Positions 1 through 6,674 of a stretch of DNA of 64,000 bases are shown here, in pieces (position 1 is the stretch's first letter; every line of letters starts with the position of its first letter). The notes beneath the pieces were generated by a model. That model worked only from the letters and a program-made list of their open reading frames with translations, did no database searches and was not told where the DNA came from. Source of the DNA: Bacillota bacterium (GTDB lineage: Bacteria > Bacillota_A > Clostridia > Christensenellales > Aristaeellaceae); NCBI GenBank assembly GCA_023421735.1, contig JAEZSP010000052.1, positions 8,227 through 72,226 on the forward strand, written 5' to 3'. A program made the position numbers and the translations under genes.

Positions 1-210
1 GACGTGACCGATTCAAGCGACGGGCCGGATGTGGATTATGACAGCTACCGCTACGGCGTGATCGATCAGGACGGCAACACCATTCTCGAGACCAAGTATA
101 CCGAGATGACCTACCTCACGACAGACCGTTACTGGGTATTCGACGGGAGCGTGTACCAGCTCGTGGATGCTAACGGGACCGTGATCTACGAGATGAGCGG
201 CGCTGCGTGA
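1..210 (+). CDS. C-terminal end of a WG-repeat-like protein (5' partial)
   Basis: The frame is open from the first base, so the true start lies outside the window. The visible 69 residues hold two short tandem units of the form Y-G-V-I-D-x-D-G-N and Y-Q-L-V-D-A-N-G-T-V-I-Y-E. This resembles the WG (KWG) beta-repeat seen in many surface or cytoplasmic proteins of Bacillota. No enzymatic motif is visible. The stop codon overlaps the GTG start of the next gene, so the two are probably co-transcribed. Function cannot be assigned from the tail alone. Confidence 0.6.
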   Translation, partial: DVTDSSDGPDVDYDSYRYGVIDQDGNTILETKYTEMTYLTTDRYWVFDGSVYQLVDANGTVIYEMSGAA

Positions 211-536
211 AGATTTATGAAAAACTCGTGCGCGACCGGATTCCGGAGATCATAAAAGCGCGCGGCGCGAACTGTGAGACGCGGACGCTGACGCAGGCGG
301 AATACAAAGCTGCGCTGCGCGTGAAGCTTTCCGAAGAGGTTTCGGAATATCTGGAGAGCGGCGCGCTTTCGGAACTGGCGGATATCTATGAAGTGATCCG
401 CGCGCTGGCGGCGTTTGACGGGCACGACGATGGGGCGCTGGAGACCGCGCGTGCGGAAAAGGAACGCACGCGCGGTGCGTTCGAGCAGAGGAGATCCCTT
501 ATTTCGGTTGCAGAGGACAAGCCGCCGCATGTTTAA
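207..536 (+). CDS. MazG-like / phosphoribosyl-ATP pyrophosphohydrolase-like protein
   Basis: A 109-residue protein that begins MKIYEKLVRDRIPEII, the typical opening of small MazG-like house-cleaning nucleotide pyrophosphohydrolases. The helical metal-binding motif is present as KLSEEVSEYLE (EExxE, about residues 40-50), followed by ELADIYEV with the second acidic set. The family hydrolyses non-canonical or excess NTPs to NMP and PPi; the substrate here is unknown. The GTG start overlaps the previous stop (GTGA), indicating translational coupling. The C-terminal 30 residues are charged and not conserved-looking. Fairly sure of the fold, unsure of the substrate. Confidence 0.75.
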   Translation: MKIYEKLVRDRIPEIIKARGANCETRTLTQAEYKAALRVKLSEEVSEYLESGALSELADIYEVIRALAAFDGHDDGALETARAEKERTRGAFEQRRSLISVAEDKPPHV

Positions 537-591
537 CGGCCGATGTTCCATATGTGCTGTGCGTGTTGCGGCAGAAGGGGAGGTTACTCCA

Positions 592-817
592 ATGAGATCG
601 AAGGAAGAATACGACGAGCAGGTTCTTCAAAACAGAAAGTTGACTGCCGATCCTTTGGTGACGGTATGCACATGCCCGAACGCCCTTTGCGATTGGCACG
701 GGAAATGCAGGGAATGCGTGGCGCTCCATCGCTCACGATGAACATGTTCCATGTTGTCTGCAACCCATTCCGAATGATAAATTCAAGGCGCTTGTCGGCA
801 CTGCGAAATGGAGCTGA
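592..817 (+). pseudogene. small Cys-rich protein gene carrying a frameshift
   Basis: An ATG at 592 follows a GGGGAGG ribosome site (577-583). The first frame gives 49 residues ending at a stop at 739-741 and contains CPN-x3-C-x3-HGKC-x2-CVALHR. Right after that point, frame +1 (from about 734) reads HDEHVPCCLQPIPNDKF and ends at a stop at 815-817. As I recall the family, clostridial small proteins of this type carry both parts as one chain (C-rich knuckle, then HR-x-H...C-QP). One base near 731-733 is therefore surplus, or the ribosome shifts there. The role is unknown; the cysteines suggest metal binding. A sequencing error is the simplest alternative. Confidence 0.65.
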
Positions 818-825
818 GGCGCAGA

Positions 826-858
826 GACGGAACGCCGATCGAATATCGGCATTCCGTC
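826..858 (+). other. hairpin after the Cys-rich gene
   Basis: Arms at 826-839 and 845-858 pair over 14 positions with one G-U, closing a 5-base loop. It starts 9 bases after the stop at 817. There is no T run behind it, so it is either a non-canonical terminator or an mRNA-stabilising hairpin. Confidence 0.4.
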
Positions 859-936
859 AGGGCACGGGACGACGAGGCGGAACGCGGTTGAGAGAGGATC
901 GCACGCGGAACGAATCGAAAAAAGGTTGAAGGATGC

Positions 937-975
937 GCGCCGTGGGGAAATGCCACGGCGCACGATTGCTTTTTT
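937..975 (+). terminator. intrinsic terminator upstream of the AI-2E permease gene
   Basis: Perfect 9-bp stem GCGCCGTGG (937-945) with CCACGGCGC (953-961), a 7-base loop, then a T run at 970-975. The T run overlaps the -35 box of the next promoter. Confidence 0.7.
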
Positions 976-994
976 AACCGGCATCTGGTAAAAT
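966..994 (+). promoter_or_regulatory. promoter of the AI-2E permease gene (leaderless start)
   Basis: TTGCTT (966-971), 17-base spacer, TAAAAT (989-994). The expected transcription start about 7 bases downstream coincides with the ATG at 1001, and no Shine-Dalgarno sequence precedes that ATG, so a leaderless message is likely. Confidence 0.6.
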
Positions 995-1000
995 GCGACC

Positions 1001-2146
1001 ATGAACAAGAATGAATGGAAGGGCTATCTACGCCCGAGGCTCATCCTCATTGCGTTTGGCGTCGGGCTGTACGTGATCCTGCAAACGCCTGAGCGGCTTT
1101 CCGGATTCATCGGCTGGGTATGGCGGGTCTTTTCGCCCATCATGCTGGGCCTTGCCATTGCATTTGTCCTGAATGTGTTTCTGGATTTTATAGAGCGAAC
1201 GCTCACGTTTTTTTCGCGCGGGAAGATGCGTCACGGGCTCGTGCGCGCCATTGGGCTGCTTTTGACCTTCACGTTGATGCTCGGCGCGGTGGTGGGCGTT
1301 TTGTTCGTCATCATACCGGCGATTGGGGATACGGTGAATCAGGTTACCAGGTATTTGCCGCAATCATCGACAGAAGCGGCGGACTGGGCGGCGGCTCAAC
1401 TGACAAACATGGGTTTTAACGCGAAGATCGTTGCCGACATGCAGACGCGTTTTCTCGATCTGATTAACCAACTGCTCGATTATCTGAAGTCCGAATCGTT
1501 TGGCGTGGCGAACTTTGCGCTGGACGTGACGACATCGATTCTCGATACATTCCTGTCGATTGTGCTGGGCGTGATTTTCGCGCTGTACATACTCGCGAGC
1601 AAGGAAAAGATCGGCAAGTTTGTGAACGACGCGATGCGCAAACTGATTCCCGTCAGGCGATGGGACAGGACGGTCGAGATCATGCATCTTTCGTTTACGA
1701 CGTTTGCGTCGTTTGTGAAGGGGCAGCTTCTCGAGGCGTGCATTCTCGGCATGCTGTGCTTTATCGGCATGATGGTCTTCCGGTTTCCCAATCCTGCGGT
1801 CATCTCGCTTTTGATCGGCGTGACGGCGCTCATTCCCATACTTGGCGCGTGGATCGGCGCGGGCGTGGCGGCGTTTTTGATCGTGATCGTGAGCCCCATC
1901 AAGGCGCTCCTGTTCCTGCTTTTTATACTGGTTCTCCAGCAGATTGACAACAACTTTGTTTATCCGCGCGTGGTGGGGACATCCGTGGGGCTGCCGGGTG
2001 TGCTGGTTCTGGCGGCGATCACCGTGGGCGGCAACGTTGCGGGCGTGATTGGCATGCTGGTGGGCGTGCCGCTGTGCTCGGTTATTTATGTGCTTCTCAA
2101 AAAGGCGGTCTATGCGAAGAAGAAGCCGACCGTAACGGTGCAATAA
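1001..2146 (+). CDS. AI-2E family (UPF0118/PerM-like) membrane transporter
   Basis: A 381-residue protein with the family's usual length and topology: about two N-terminal membrane segments (residues 14-60), a third near 80-105, a central soluble amphipathic part (110-200), then a C-terminal block of hydrophobic segments. The C-terminal region carries the family-typical IPILGAWIG stretch and a Q-Q-I-D-N-N segment before a glycine-rich membrane pair. Members have been linked to export of small molecules or Na+/H+ exchange; the substrate here is unknown. There is no ribosome site; the start fits a leaderless transcript. Its stop overlaps the ATG of the pseudouridine synthase (TAATG), so the two form an operon. 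Confidence 0.9.
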   Translation: MNKNEWKGYLRPRLILIAFGVGLYVILQTPERLSGFIGWVWRVFSPIMLGLAIAFVLNVFLDFIERTLTFFSRGKMRHGLVRAIGLLLTFTLMLGAVVGVLFVIIPAIGDTVNQVTRYLPQSSTEAADWAAAQLTNMGFNAKIVADMQTRFLDLINQLLDYLKSESFGVANFALDVTTSILDTFLSIVLGVIFALYILASKEKIGKFVNDAMRKLIPVRRWDRTVEIMHLSFTTFASFVKGQLLEACILGMLCFIGMMVFRFPNPAVISLLIGVTALIPILGAWIGAGVAAFLIVIVSPIKALLFLLFILVLQQIDNNFVYPRVVGTSVGLPGVLVLAAITVGGNVAGVIGMLVGVPLCSVIYVLLKKAVYAKKKPTVTVQ

Positions 2147-3087
2147 TGCGCGCATTCAAGATCACACAGAAGGACGACGGCAGGAAAATCGAAAAGTGGC
2201 TTTTGACCGCCGCGCCCGGATTGACGATGGGGCTTGCGCGCAAGTATCTGCGGCTCAAGCGGGTTCGGGTGAACGGCAAGCCCGCGCGGGACGGCGCAGT
2301 CTTGGCTGCGGGCGACGCGATTCAGGTGTACCTGAACGACGAACTGTTTGACGAAAAGCCGCGCGAGAACAAGCTGTTGGCGGGTTTTCGGCATCGCATC
2401 GACGTGGCATATGAGGACGAAAACATACTGATCGTGGACAAGCGCCCGGGCATGCGCGTGCATCCCGACGCCGACGAAAAGGTGGACACGCTCATTACGC
2501 ACATCCAGGCGTATCTCTATCAAAAAGGAGCATACGACGAGGCATTTGCCCCCGCGCTCTGCAACCGCATCGACCGCTTCACCGGCGGACTGGTGATCGC
2601 GGCGAAGACGCGGGAGGCGCTTTTGTGCATGGATCGGCTGATCCGAAACCGTGAAGTGAAGAAGTTTTACCTTTGCGCGGCTGTGGGGAAAATGCCCCGT
2701 GCGCAGGGCGCGCTCAAGGGGTACCTTGTCAAGGAAGGTAAGCGCGTGTACGTGCTGGACAGGAGCGTCCCGGGCGCGCAGTATGCCGAAACGCTCTATC
2801 GGGTGCTTTCCGATGAAAACGGCGTTTCGATGATCGAGTGCGAGCTGGTTACGGGCCGCACGCACCAGATTCGCGCGCAGTTCGCGGCCTCCGGGCATCC
2901 CCTCGTCGGGGACACCCAGTACGGAGACCCGGCGATCAACCGGAAATACCCCGTGCATTTTCAGCAGCTCTATGCCTATCGCGTCGAATTTGCGTTTGCT
3001 TCGGACGCGGGAATCCTTTCGTATCTGAACGGCAAGTCTGTGCAGGTGAAGACGCTCCACAAAGGATTTTCCGAGATTACGCTATAG
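2146..3087 (+). CDS. RluA-family RNA pseudouridine synthase
   Basis: A 313-residue protein. Residues 1-70 form an S4-type RNA-binding domain (R-K-Y-L-R-L-K-R-V-R-V-N-G-K). The catalytic domain follows, with the active-site motif CNRIDRFTGGL (about residue 140; the Asp is the nucleophile of the family), and a later TGRTHQIRAQFA-type motif typical of RluA/RluD. It isomerises uridine in rRNA or tRNA; the target site cannot be read from sequence. The ATG overlaps the upstream stop. The 3' end overlaps the convergent ABC permease gene by 6 bases. Confidence 0.9.
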   Translation: MRAFKITQKDDGRKIEKWLLTAAPGLTMGLARKYLRLKRVRVNGKPARDGAVLAAGDAIQVYLNDELFDEKPRENKLLAGFRHRIDVAYEDENILIVDKRPGMRVHPDADEKVDTLITHIQAYLYQKGAYDEAFAPALCNRIDRFTGGLVIAAKTREALLCMDRLIRNREVKKFYLCAAVGKMPRAQGALKGYLVKEGKRVYVLDRSVPGAQYAETLYRVLSDENGVSMIECELVTGRTHQIRAQFAASGHPLVGDTQYGDPAINRKYPVHFQQLYAYRVEFAFASDAGILSYLNGKSVQVKTLHKGFSEITL

Positions 3088-3897
3088 CCGCGTGACGATC
3101 AGGTTTCCAGATTCATATCTTTTGACGCCCTGATGAAAAATCCACATTGCCAGCGCCGCGAAACACGTAGCCGCGCAGATTTGCGCAGGCAGCCAATATG
3201 CGGCGTTGTTTCCGCGCGCGATTTTGAGCGGGACGTGGACGATGAACTGCGCGGGGATGAGCCAATAGAGCAGGAAGCGGACGGCCTTTGGAAAGACACC
3301 CACCGGGTAAAAGCAGAAGATGCCCGCGAAGTCCATGGAGAGTGTGGAGAGAAATGAGGAATTGCCGAGGAAGAAGACGGTCGACTGGAGGATTGTCACC
3401 ACCGCGGCCATGACGAGGCCTCCTGTTATCACACCCAGAAGAAAGCCGAGCCAGCCGGATATGCCCTGATGGGTCAGCGCCATGATGAAAAAGCCGTAGG
3501 CGATGTCGCCAAAGCCGGTGAACTGCGCGCGCGACATGAGGAGGTTCAAAAGCGCGTTGCGCGGCTGGAGAAGGTAGGAATCGAGCGCGCCGGTCATGAC
3601 CAACTCATTGATGCGCGCGACGTTTCCGAACAGAACGAGCATCAGTCCGCCGCCGGCTGCGCCCGTCGCCCAGATGAACATGACGTCGCGGAAGTCATAA
3701 CCGCCGACGGTGCCGCCCGTCCCCTTGAACACCACCCACCAGAAGAAGATATAGGTCGCGTCGGAGATGAACATGCCGATGGCGGAGGAGAGGAAGCTCG
3801 CGCGGTATTCCATGGCGGATGCGAGGTTGAAGCGCAGATAGAGAAGCGCCAGACGCAGGCGGCTACATGCGCGTGATGATGAGGTTTCCGGATTCAT
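3082..3897 (-). CDS. ABC-2 type exporter permease, third permease of the operon
   Basis: About 271 residues with six likely membrane segments, of the PF06182-like (DUF990) permease type. It is a close paralogue of the gene immediately upstream (3863-4651): both share SDATxIFFWW, GGYDFRDxMFIWAT, VMTGALDxYLLQPRN and LIPAQFIVHVPL. The ATG at 3897 lies inside the end of the upstream gene (35-base overlap); a weak AAGGGG ribosome site precedes it. Because the overlap re-reads the upstream C-terminus in another frame, the first 10-12 residues differ from the paralogue. It probably dimerises with the paralogue and works with the ATPase at 5433-6416. Confidence 0.85.
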   Translation of the reverse strand: MNPETSSSRACSRLRLALLYLRFNLASAMEYRASFLSSAIGMFISDATYIFFWWVVFKGTGGTVGGYDFRDVMFIWATGAAGGGLMLVLFGNVARINELVMTGALDSYLLQPRNALLNLLMSRAQFTGFGDIAYGFFIMALTHQGISGWLGFLLGVITGGLVMAAVVTILQSTVFFLGNSSFLSTLSMDFAGIFCFYPVGVFPKAVRFLLYWLIPAQFIVHVPLKIARGNNAAYWLPAQICAATCFAALAMWIFHQGVKRYESGNLIVTRL

Positions 3898-4651
3898 ACT
3901 TGCGAAGACCCCTTTCGAATACCCAGAGGGCGAGCGCGACAAAGCACAACGTCGCGCCGATCTGCGCAGGGAGCCAGTAGGCCACGCCGATGCCGCGCGC
4001 GATCCGCAGCGGGACGTGGACGATGAACTGCGCGGGGATGAGCCAGTAGAGCAAGAATCGGAGCGCGCGGGGGAAGATGCCCTCCGGGTAGGTGCAGAAG
4101 TTGATGGACAGATTGAGCGACATGCCCGAGAGGAATGAGGAATTACCGAGAAAGAAGACCGTCGATTGGAGGATCACGATCTCGGACGCCATCACAATTC
4201 CGCCGGAGAAGACGCCGAGCAGATAGCCCATCCAGCCGGAAAAGCTCTGATGGGACAGGATCATCACCGCGATGCCGTAGAGGAAGTCGCCCCAGGCTGT
4301 GAAGTCCGTGCGCGACATGAGGAGGTTCAGAAGCACGTTGCGCGGTTGAAGGAGGTAGGTATCAAGCGCACCGGTCATCACCATGTCGTTGATGCGCGGA
4401 AGATTTCCGAACAGGATGTTCATGAGCCCAAAACCGGATGCTGCGGTTGCCCAGATAAACATCATGTCGCGGAAGTCATAGCCGCCGATGGGGCCGTCCG
4501 CTTGTTGAAAAAGAGCCCACCAGAAAAAGATGAAGGTCGCATCGGATACGAACATTCCCACCGCTGCGGAAAGAAAGCTCGCGCGGTATTCGAGCGCGGC
4601 GGAAAGATTAAAGCGTATGTACAGTGCCGCGAGTTTGCGTTTCTTTTGCAT
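3863..4651 (-). CDS. ABC-2 type exporter permease, second permease of the operon
   Basis: A 262-residue membrane protein of the PF06182-like type. The start is the ATG at 4651, two bases after the previous stop, with GGAGG inside the end of the upstream gene. Six hydrophobic stretches are visible, and the conserved block VMTGALDTYLLQPRN lies near residue 95-110. It is strongly similar over its whole length to the next gene (3082-3897), which indicates a tandem duplication. Part of an exporter of unknown substrate with the ATPase and the permease at 4654-5436. Confidence 0.88.
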   Translation of the reverse strand: MQKKRKLAALYIRFNLSAALEYRASFLSAAVGMFVSDATFIFFWWALFQQADGPIGGYDFRDMMFIWATAASGFGLMNILFGNLPRINDMVMTGALDTYLLQPRNVLLNLLMSRTDFTAWGDFLYGIAVMILSHQSFSGWMGYLLGVFSGGIVMASEIVILQSTVFFLGNSSFLSGMSLNLSINFCTYPEGIFPRALRFLLYWLIPAQFIVHVPLRIARGIGVAYWLPAQIGATLCFVALALWVFERGLRKYESGNLIITRM

Positions 4652-4653
4652 GG

Positions 4654-5436
4654 TCAGCCTCCGTTCGCCTGGATGGCGCGTCGCCCGAGCCGCAGAATGA
4701 GTGCGCACAGGCCCATAAAGAGCACGAGGTACAAAACCTGCACGGGCACGGCATTTCTGAACAGTTCATCCGAATAGCCCACGAACAGCCGCGCGGGCGC
4801 CCAGCTGACATACGAAAAGGGCATTTTACGCGCGAACGCCTGCAGCCACCCGGGCAGAAATTCAATGGGCAGGAACGTGCCGAACATGAACACGAACTTG
4901 CCGAACAGGAGGTTGAAGCCATAGGGGTCTTCCACAAAAAACGCCGAGAGCCCGATGAACATCTGGACGAAGAAATAAAGGGACACGCCGAGGATGAGCG
5001 AGAGGGTGGCGGGGAGAAGCGTCCAGGCTTGGTATCCCTGGATGGGCCCGACGAACGAGAAGCCGAGGACCGCGCCCACCGCGCCGAAGAGCAGTATATT
5101 CACGAGCGCCGGGCCCATGGCGGAGGCATATTGATAGCCTACATAGCCATAGGGGCGCAGAAGCTGGTAGGCGATGGCGCCCGATTTCACGTCCTCCGCG
5201 ACGGTTGCGTAGACGCGGGTGTTCGCACCGAAGGAGATGATCTCGGTCACACACAGATACCAGATGATCTGCGTGAGCGTCAGACCCGACACGCCGCCGT
5301 CCTCATAGATGGCCGACCAGAGATACAGGAACACGAAGATGAACATGGCGTATGTAAAAAAGCCCGCGATGATGTTTCCCCGGTACATGAACGCGTTTTG
5401 CAGCGCCAGCCGGAACGTCATGAGATACTTTTTCAT
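4654..5436 (-). CDS. ABC-2 type exporter permease, first permease of the operon
   Basis: A 260-residue protein with six membrane segments and a short N-terminal MKKYLMTFRLAL helix. It contains LLRPYGYVGYQYAS, the equivalent of the LLQPRN loop in the two other permeases, but is otherwise clearly diverged from them. The ATG at 5436 overlaps the ATPase stop (ATGA) behind a GGGGGA ribosome site. In this family two different permeases usually pair with one ATPase; here there are three, the extra one coming from the duplication downstream. Confidence 0.88.
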   Translation of the reverse strand: MKKYLMTFRLALQNAFMYRGNIIAGFFTYAMFIFVFLYLWSAIYEDGGVSGLTLTQIIWYLCVTEIISFGANTRVYATVAEDVKSGAIAYQLLRPYGYVGYQYASAMGPALVNILLFGAVGAVLGFSFVGPIQGYQAWTLLPATLSLILGVSLYFFVQMFIGLSAFFVEDPYGFNLLFGKFVFMFGTFLPIEFLPGWLQAFARKMPFSYVSWAPARLFVGYSDELFRNAVPVQVLYLVLFMGLCALILRLGRRAIQANGG

Positions 5437-6416
5437 GACCGGTCCCCCTTGAAGATCGAGGCGATGATCTTTTCCATCGAGGGGTCCTCGACAGTGATGT
5501 CGCTCACGGGTCCGAGCGCCACGACGCCGCGCAGCGCCTCGTCGATTGACACCATGTTCGTATCCACCAGGAAAATGGCGCTCGATTTCGTCTGTTCGAG
5601 AACGTCCGCCCATGCGGGCGGGTCGATATCCACCTCGGCCTGATAGCGCACGGTGACGCGCTTTTTGGAGATGTGGCGGGTGCGCAGTTCGTCCACGGGC
5701 TCGTCGAGCACGATGCCGCCCGCGTCGATGATGATGGCCCTTTGGCAGATGTTTTCGATGTCGCCCGCGTCATGGCTTGTGAGGAAGATGGTCGTGCCGC
5801 GCGAGCGGTTCATTTCGAGGATGCGCGCGCGCAGTTCCTGCTTGACGACCACATCGAGTCCGATGGTCGGCTCGTCAAGAAACAGGATTTCAGGCTCATG
5901 CAGGAGAGACGCCGCCACCTCGCAGCGGATGCGCTGACCGAGCGAGAGCTTGCGCACGGGCGTGCGGAAAAATTCCCCGAGCGCGAACGCCTCGACGAGA
6001 TTTTGGGTGCGGCTTTTGAGGGTATCCCGCTCGATGTCATAGATGGCGCCCAAAAGCTCGAAGCTGTCGGCGGGCGGGAGATGAAACCAAAGCTGCGATT
6101 TTTGACCGAAGACGGTGCCGATGCGCCGGGAGAGGTTTTTGCGCTCGCGCATGGGATCCATGCCGAGTACCGTGATCGCGCCGGATGTGGGGGTGAGGAT
6201 GCCGGTCATCATCTTGATGGTGGTCGATTTCCCCGCGCCGTTGGGGCCGATGAAGGCGAGCCGCTCGCCCGCGTGCACCGTAAAGTCAATGCCCCGAACG
6301 GCCTGAACCTCGCGGTATTCCGGCTTTGCGAGCGCGCGAAACGAGGCCGCGAGCCCCGGGTTTTTCACGCGCGAGCGGTACGTCTTTGTCAGTCCCTTTG
6401 CCAACACGCATTCCAT
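5433..6416 (-). CDS. ABC exporter ATP-binding protein
   Basis: A 327-residue ATPase. Walker A is GPNGAGKST (about residue 60), the signature is KLSLGQRIR, Walker B is ILFLDEPTIGLD, and the switch histidine is in TSHD. The long N-terminal stretch RSRVKNPGLAASFRAL before the ATPase fold is typical of ATPases paired with DUF990-type permeases. The C-terminal 90 residues form the usual accessory domain ending in DPSMEKIIASIF. The ATG at 6416 is chosen because GGAGG lies 7 bases upstream; an ATG 6 bases earlier sits on the ribosome site itself. It heads the four-gene operon, which lies behind an attenuator-like leader. Confidence 0.92.
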   Translation of the reverse strand: MECVLAKGLTKTYRSRVKNPGLAASFRALAKPEYREVQAVRGIDFTVHAGERLAFIGPNGAGKSTTIKMMTGILTPTSGAITVLGMDPMRERKNLSRRIGTVFGQKSQLWFHLPPADSFELLGAIYDIERDTLKSRTQNLVEAFALGEFFRTPVRKLSLGQRIRCEVAASLLHEPEILFLDEPTIGLDVVVKQELRARILEMNRSRGTTIFLTSHDAGDIENICQRAIIIDAGGIVLDEPVDELRTRHISKKRVTVRYQAEVDIDPPAWADVLEQTKSSAIFLVDTNMVSIDEALRGVVALGPVSDITVEDPSMEKIIASIFKGDRS

Positions 6417-6442
6417 GGTCATCCCTCCTGCATTTGATGTAC

Positions 6443-6473
6443 AAAAAACGAGGCCGGTATGCACCGACCCCGT
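6443..6473 (-). terminator. intrinsic terminator in the ABC operon leader (attenuator candidate)
   Basis: On the minus strand an 11-bp stem (ACGGGGTCGGT with ACCGGCCTCGT, two G-U pairs), a 4-base loop and six Ts. It lies downstream of its own promoter (6634-6662) and a short ORF, and 27 bases before the ATPase start, so it would act within the operon leader rather than end galT alone. Confidence 0.7.
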
Positions 6474-6525
6474 GATTCGTTCAGTCGATGCGGACGCGCT
6501 CCCCGCGCGGCCGCAACTTTTTACG

Positions 6526-6591
6526 CTATGCGGAACGCGCCGGGATGATAATAACGTGAAGCATCGGTTGATACGCAAAACACGAAATCAT
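6526..6591 (-). CDS. 21-codon upstream ORF (putative leader peptide)
   Basis: ATG at 6591 with a strong AAGGAGG ribosome site (6601-6607, 9-base spacing) and a TAG stop at 6526. The peptide is 21 residues and hydrophobic in the middle (LHVIIIPARSA at the end). It sits between a consensus promoter and an intrinsic terminator, ahead of an ABC exporter operon. This is the layout of a ribosome-mediated attenuator: ribosome stalling in the short ORF could alter folding of the terminator. Such control is known for several antibiotic-responsive ABC genes in Bacillota, but the inducer and the alternative fold are not visible here. Confidence 0.5.
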   Translation of the reverse strand: MISCFAYQPMLHVIIIPARSA

Positions 6592-6633
6592 CTGGACGCG
6601 CCTCCTTCCAAACTGAATTGTTTGTTGCAAAGA

Positions 6634-6662
6634 ATCATAGCCCATGAAATTCAATCTGTCAA
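6634..6662 (-). promoter_or_regulatory. promoter of the ABC-2 exporter operon
   Basis: Minus strand TTGACA (6662-6657), 17-base spacer, TATGAT (6639-6634). Predicted start near 6627, giving a leader of about 210 bases before the ATPase gene. Confidence 0.75.
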
Positions 6663-6674
6663 TCCTGAGGCGTG

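Noticed and set aside
1364..2155. 263-codon open frame on the minus strand
   Set aside because: Antisense to the AI-2E permease gene; His/Arg/Gln-rich translation without motif, a GC-rich shadow.
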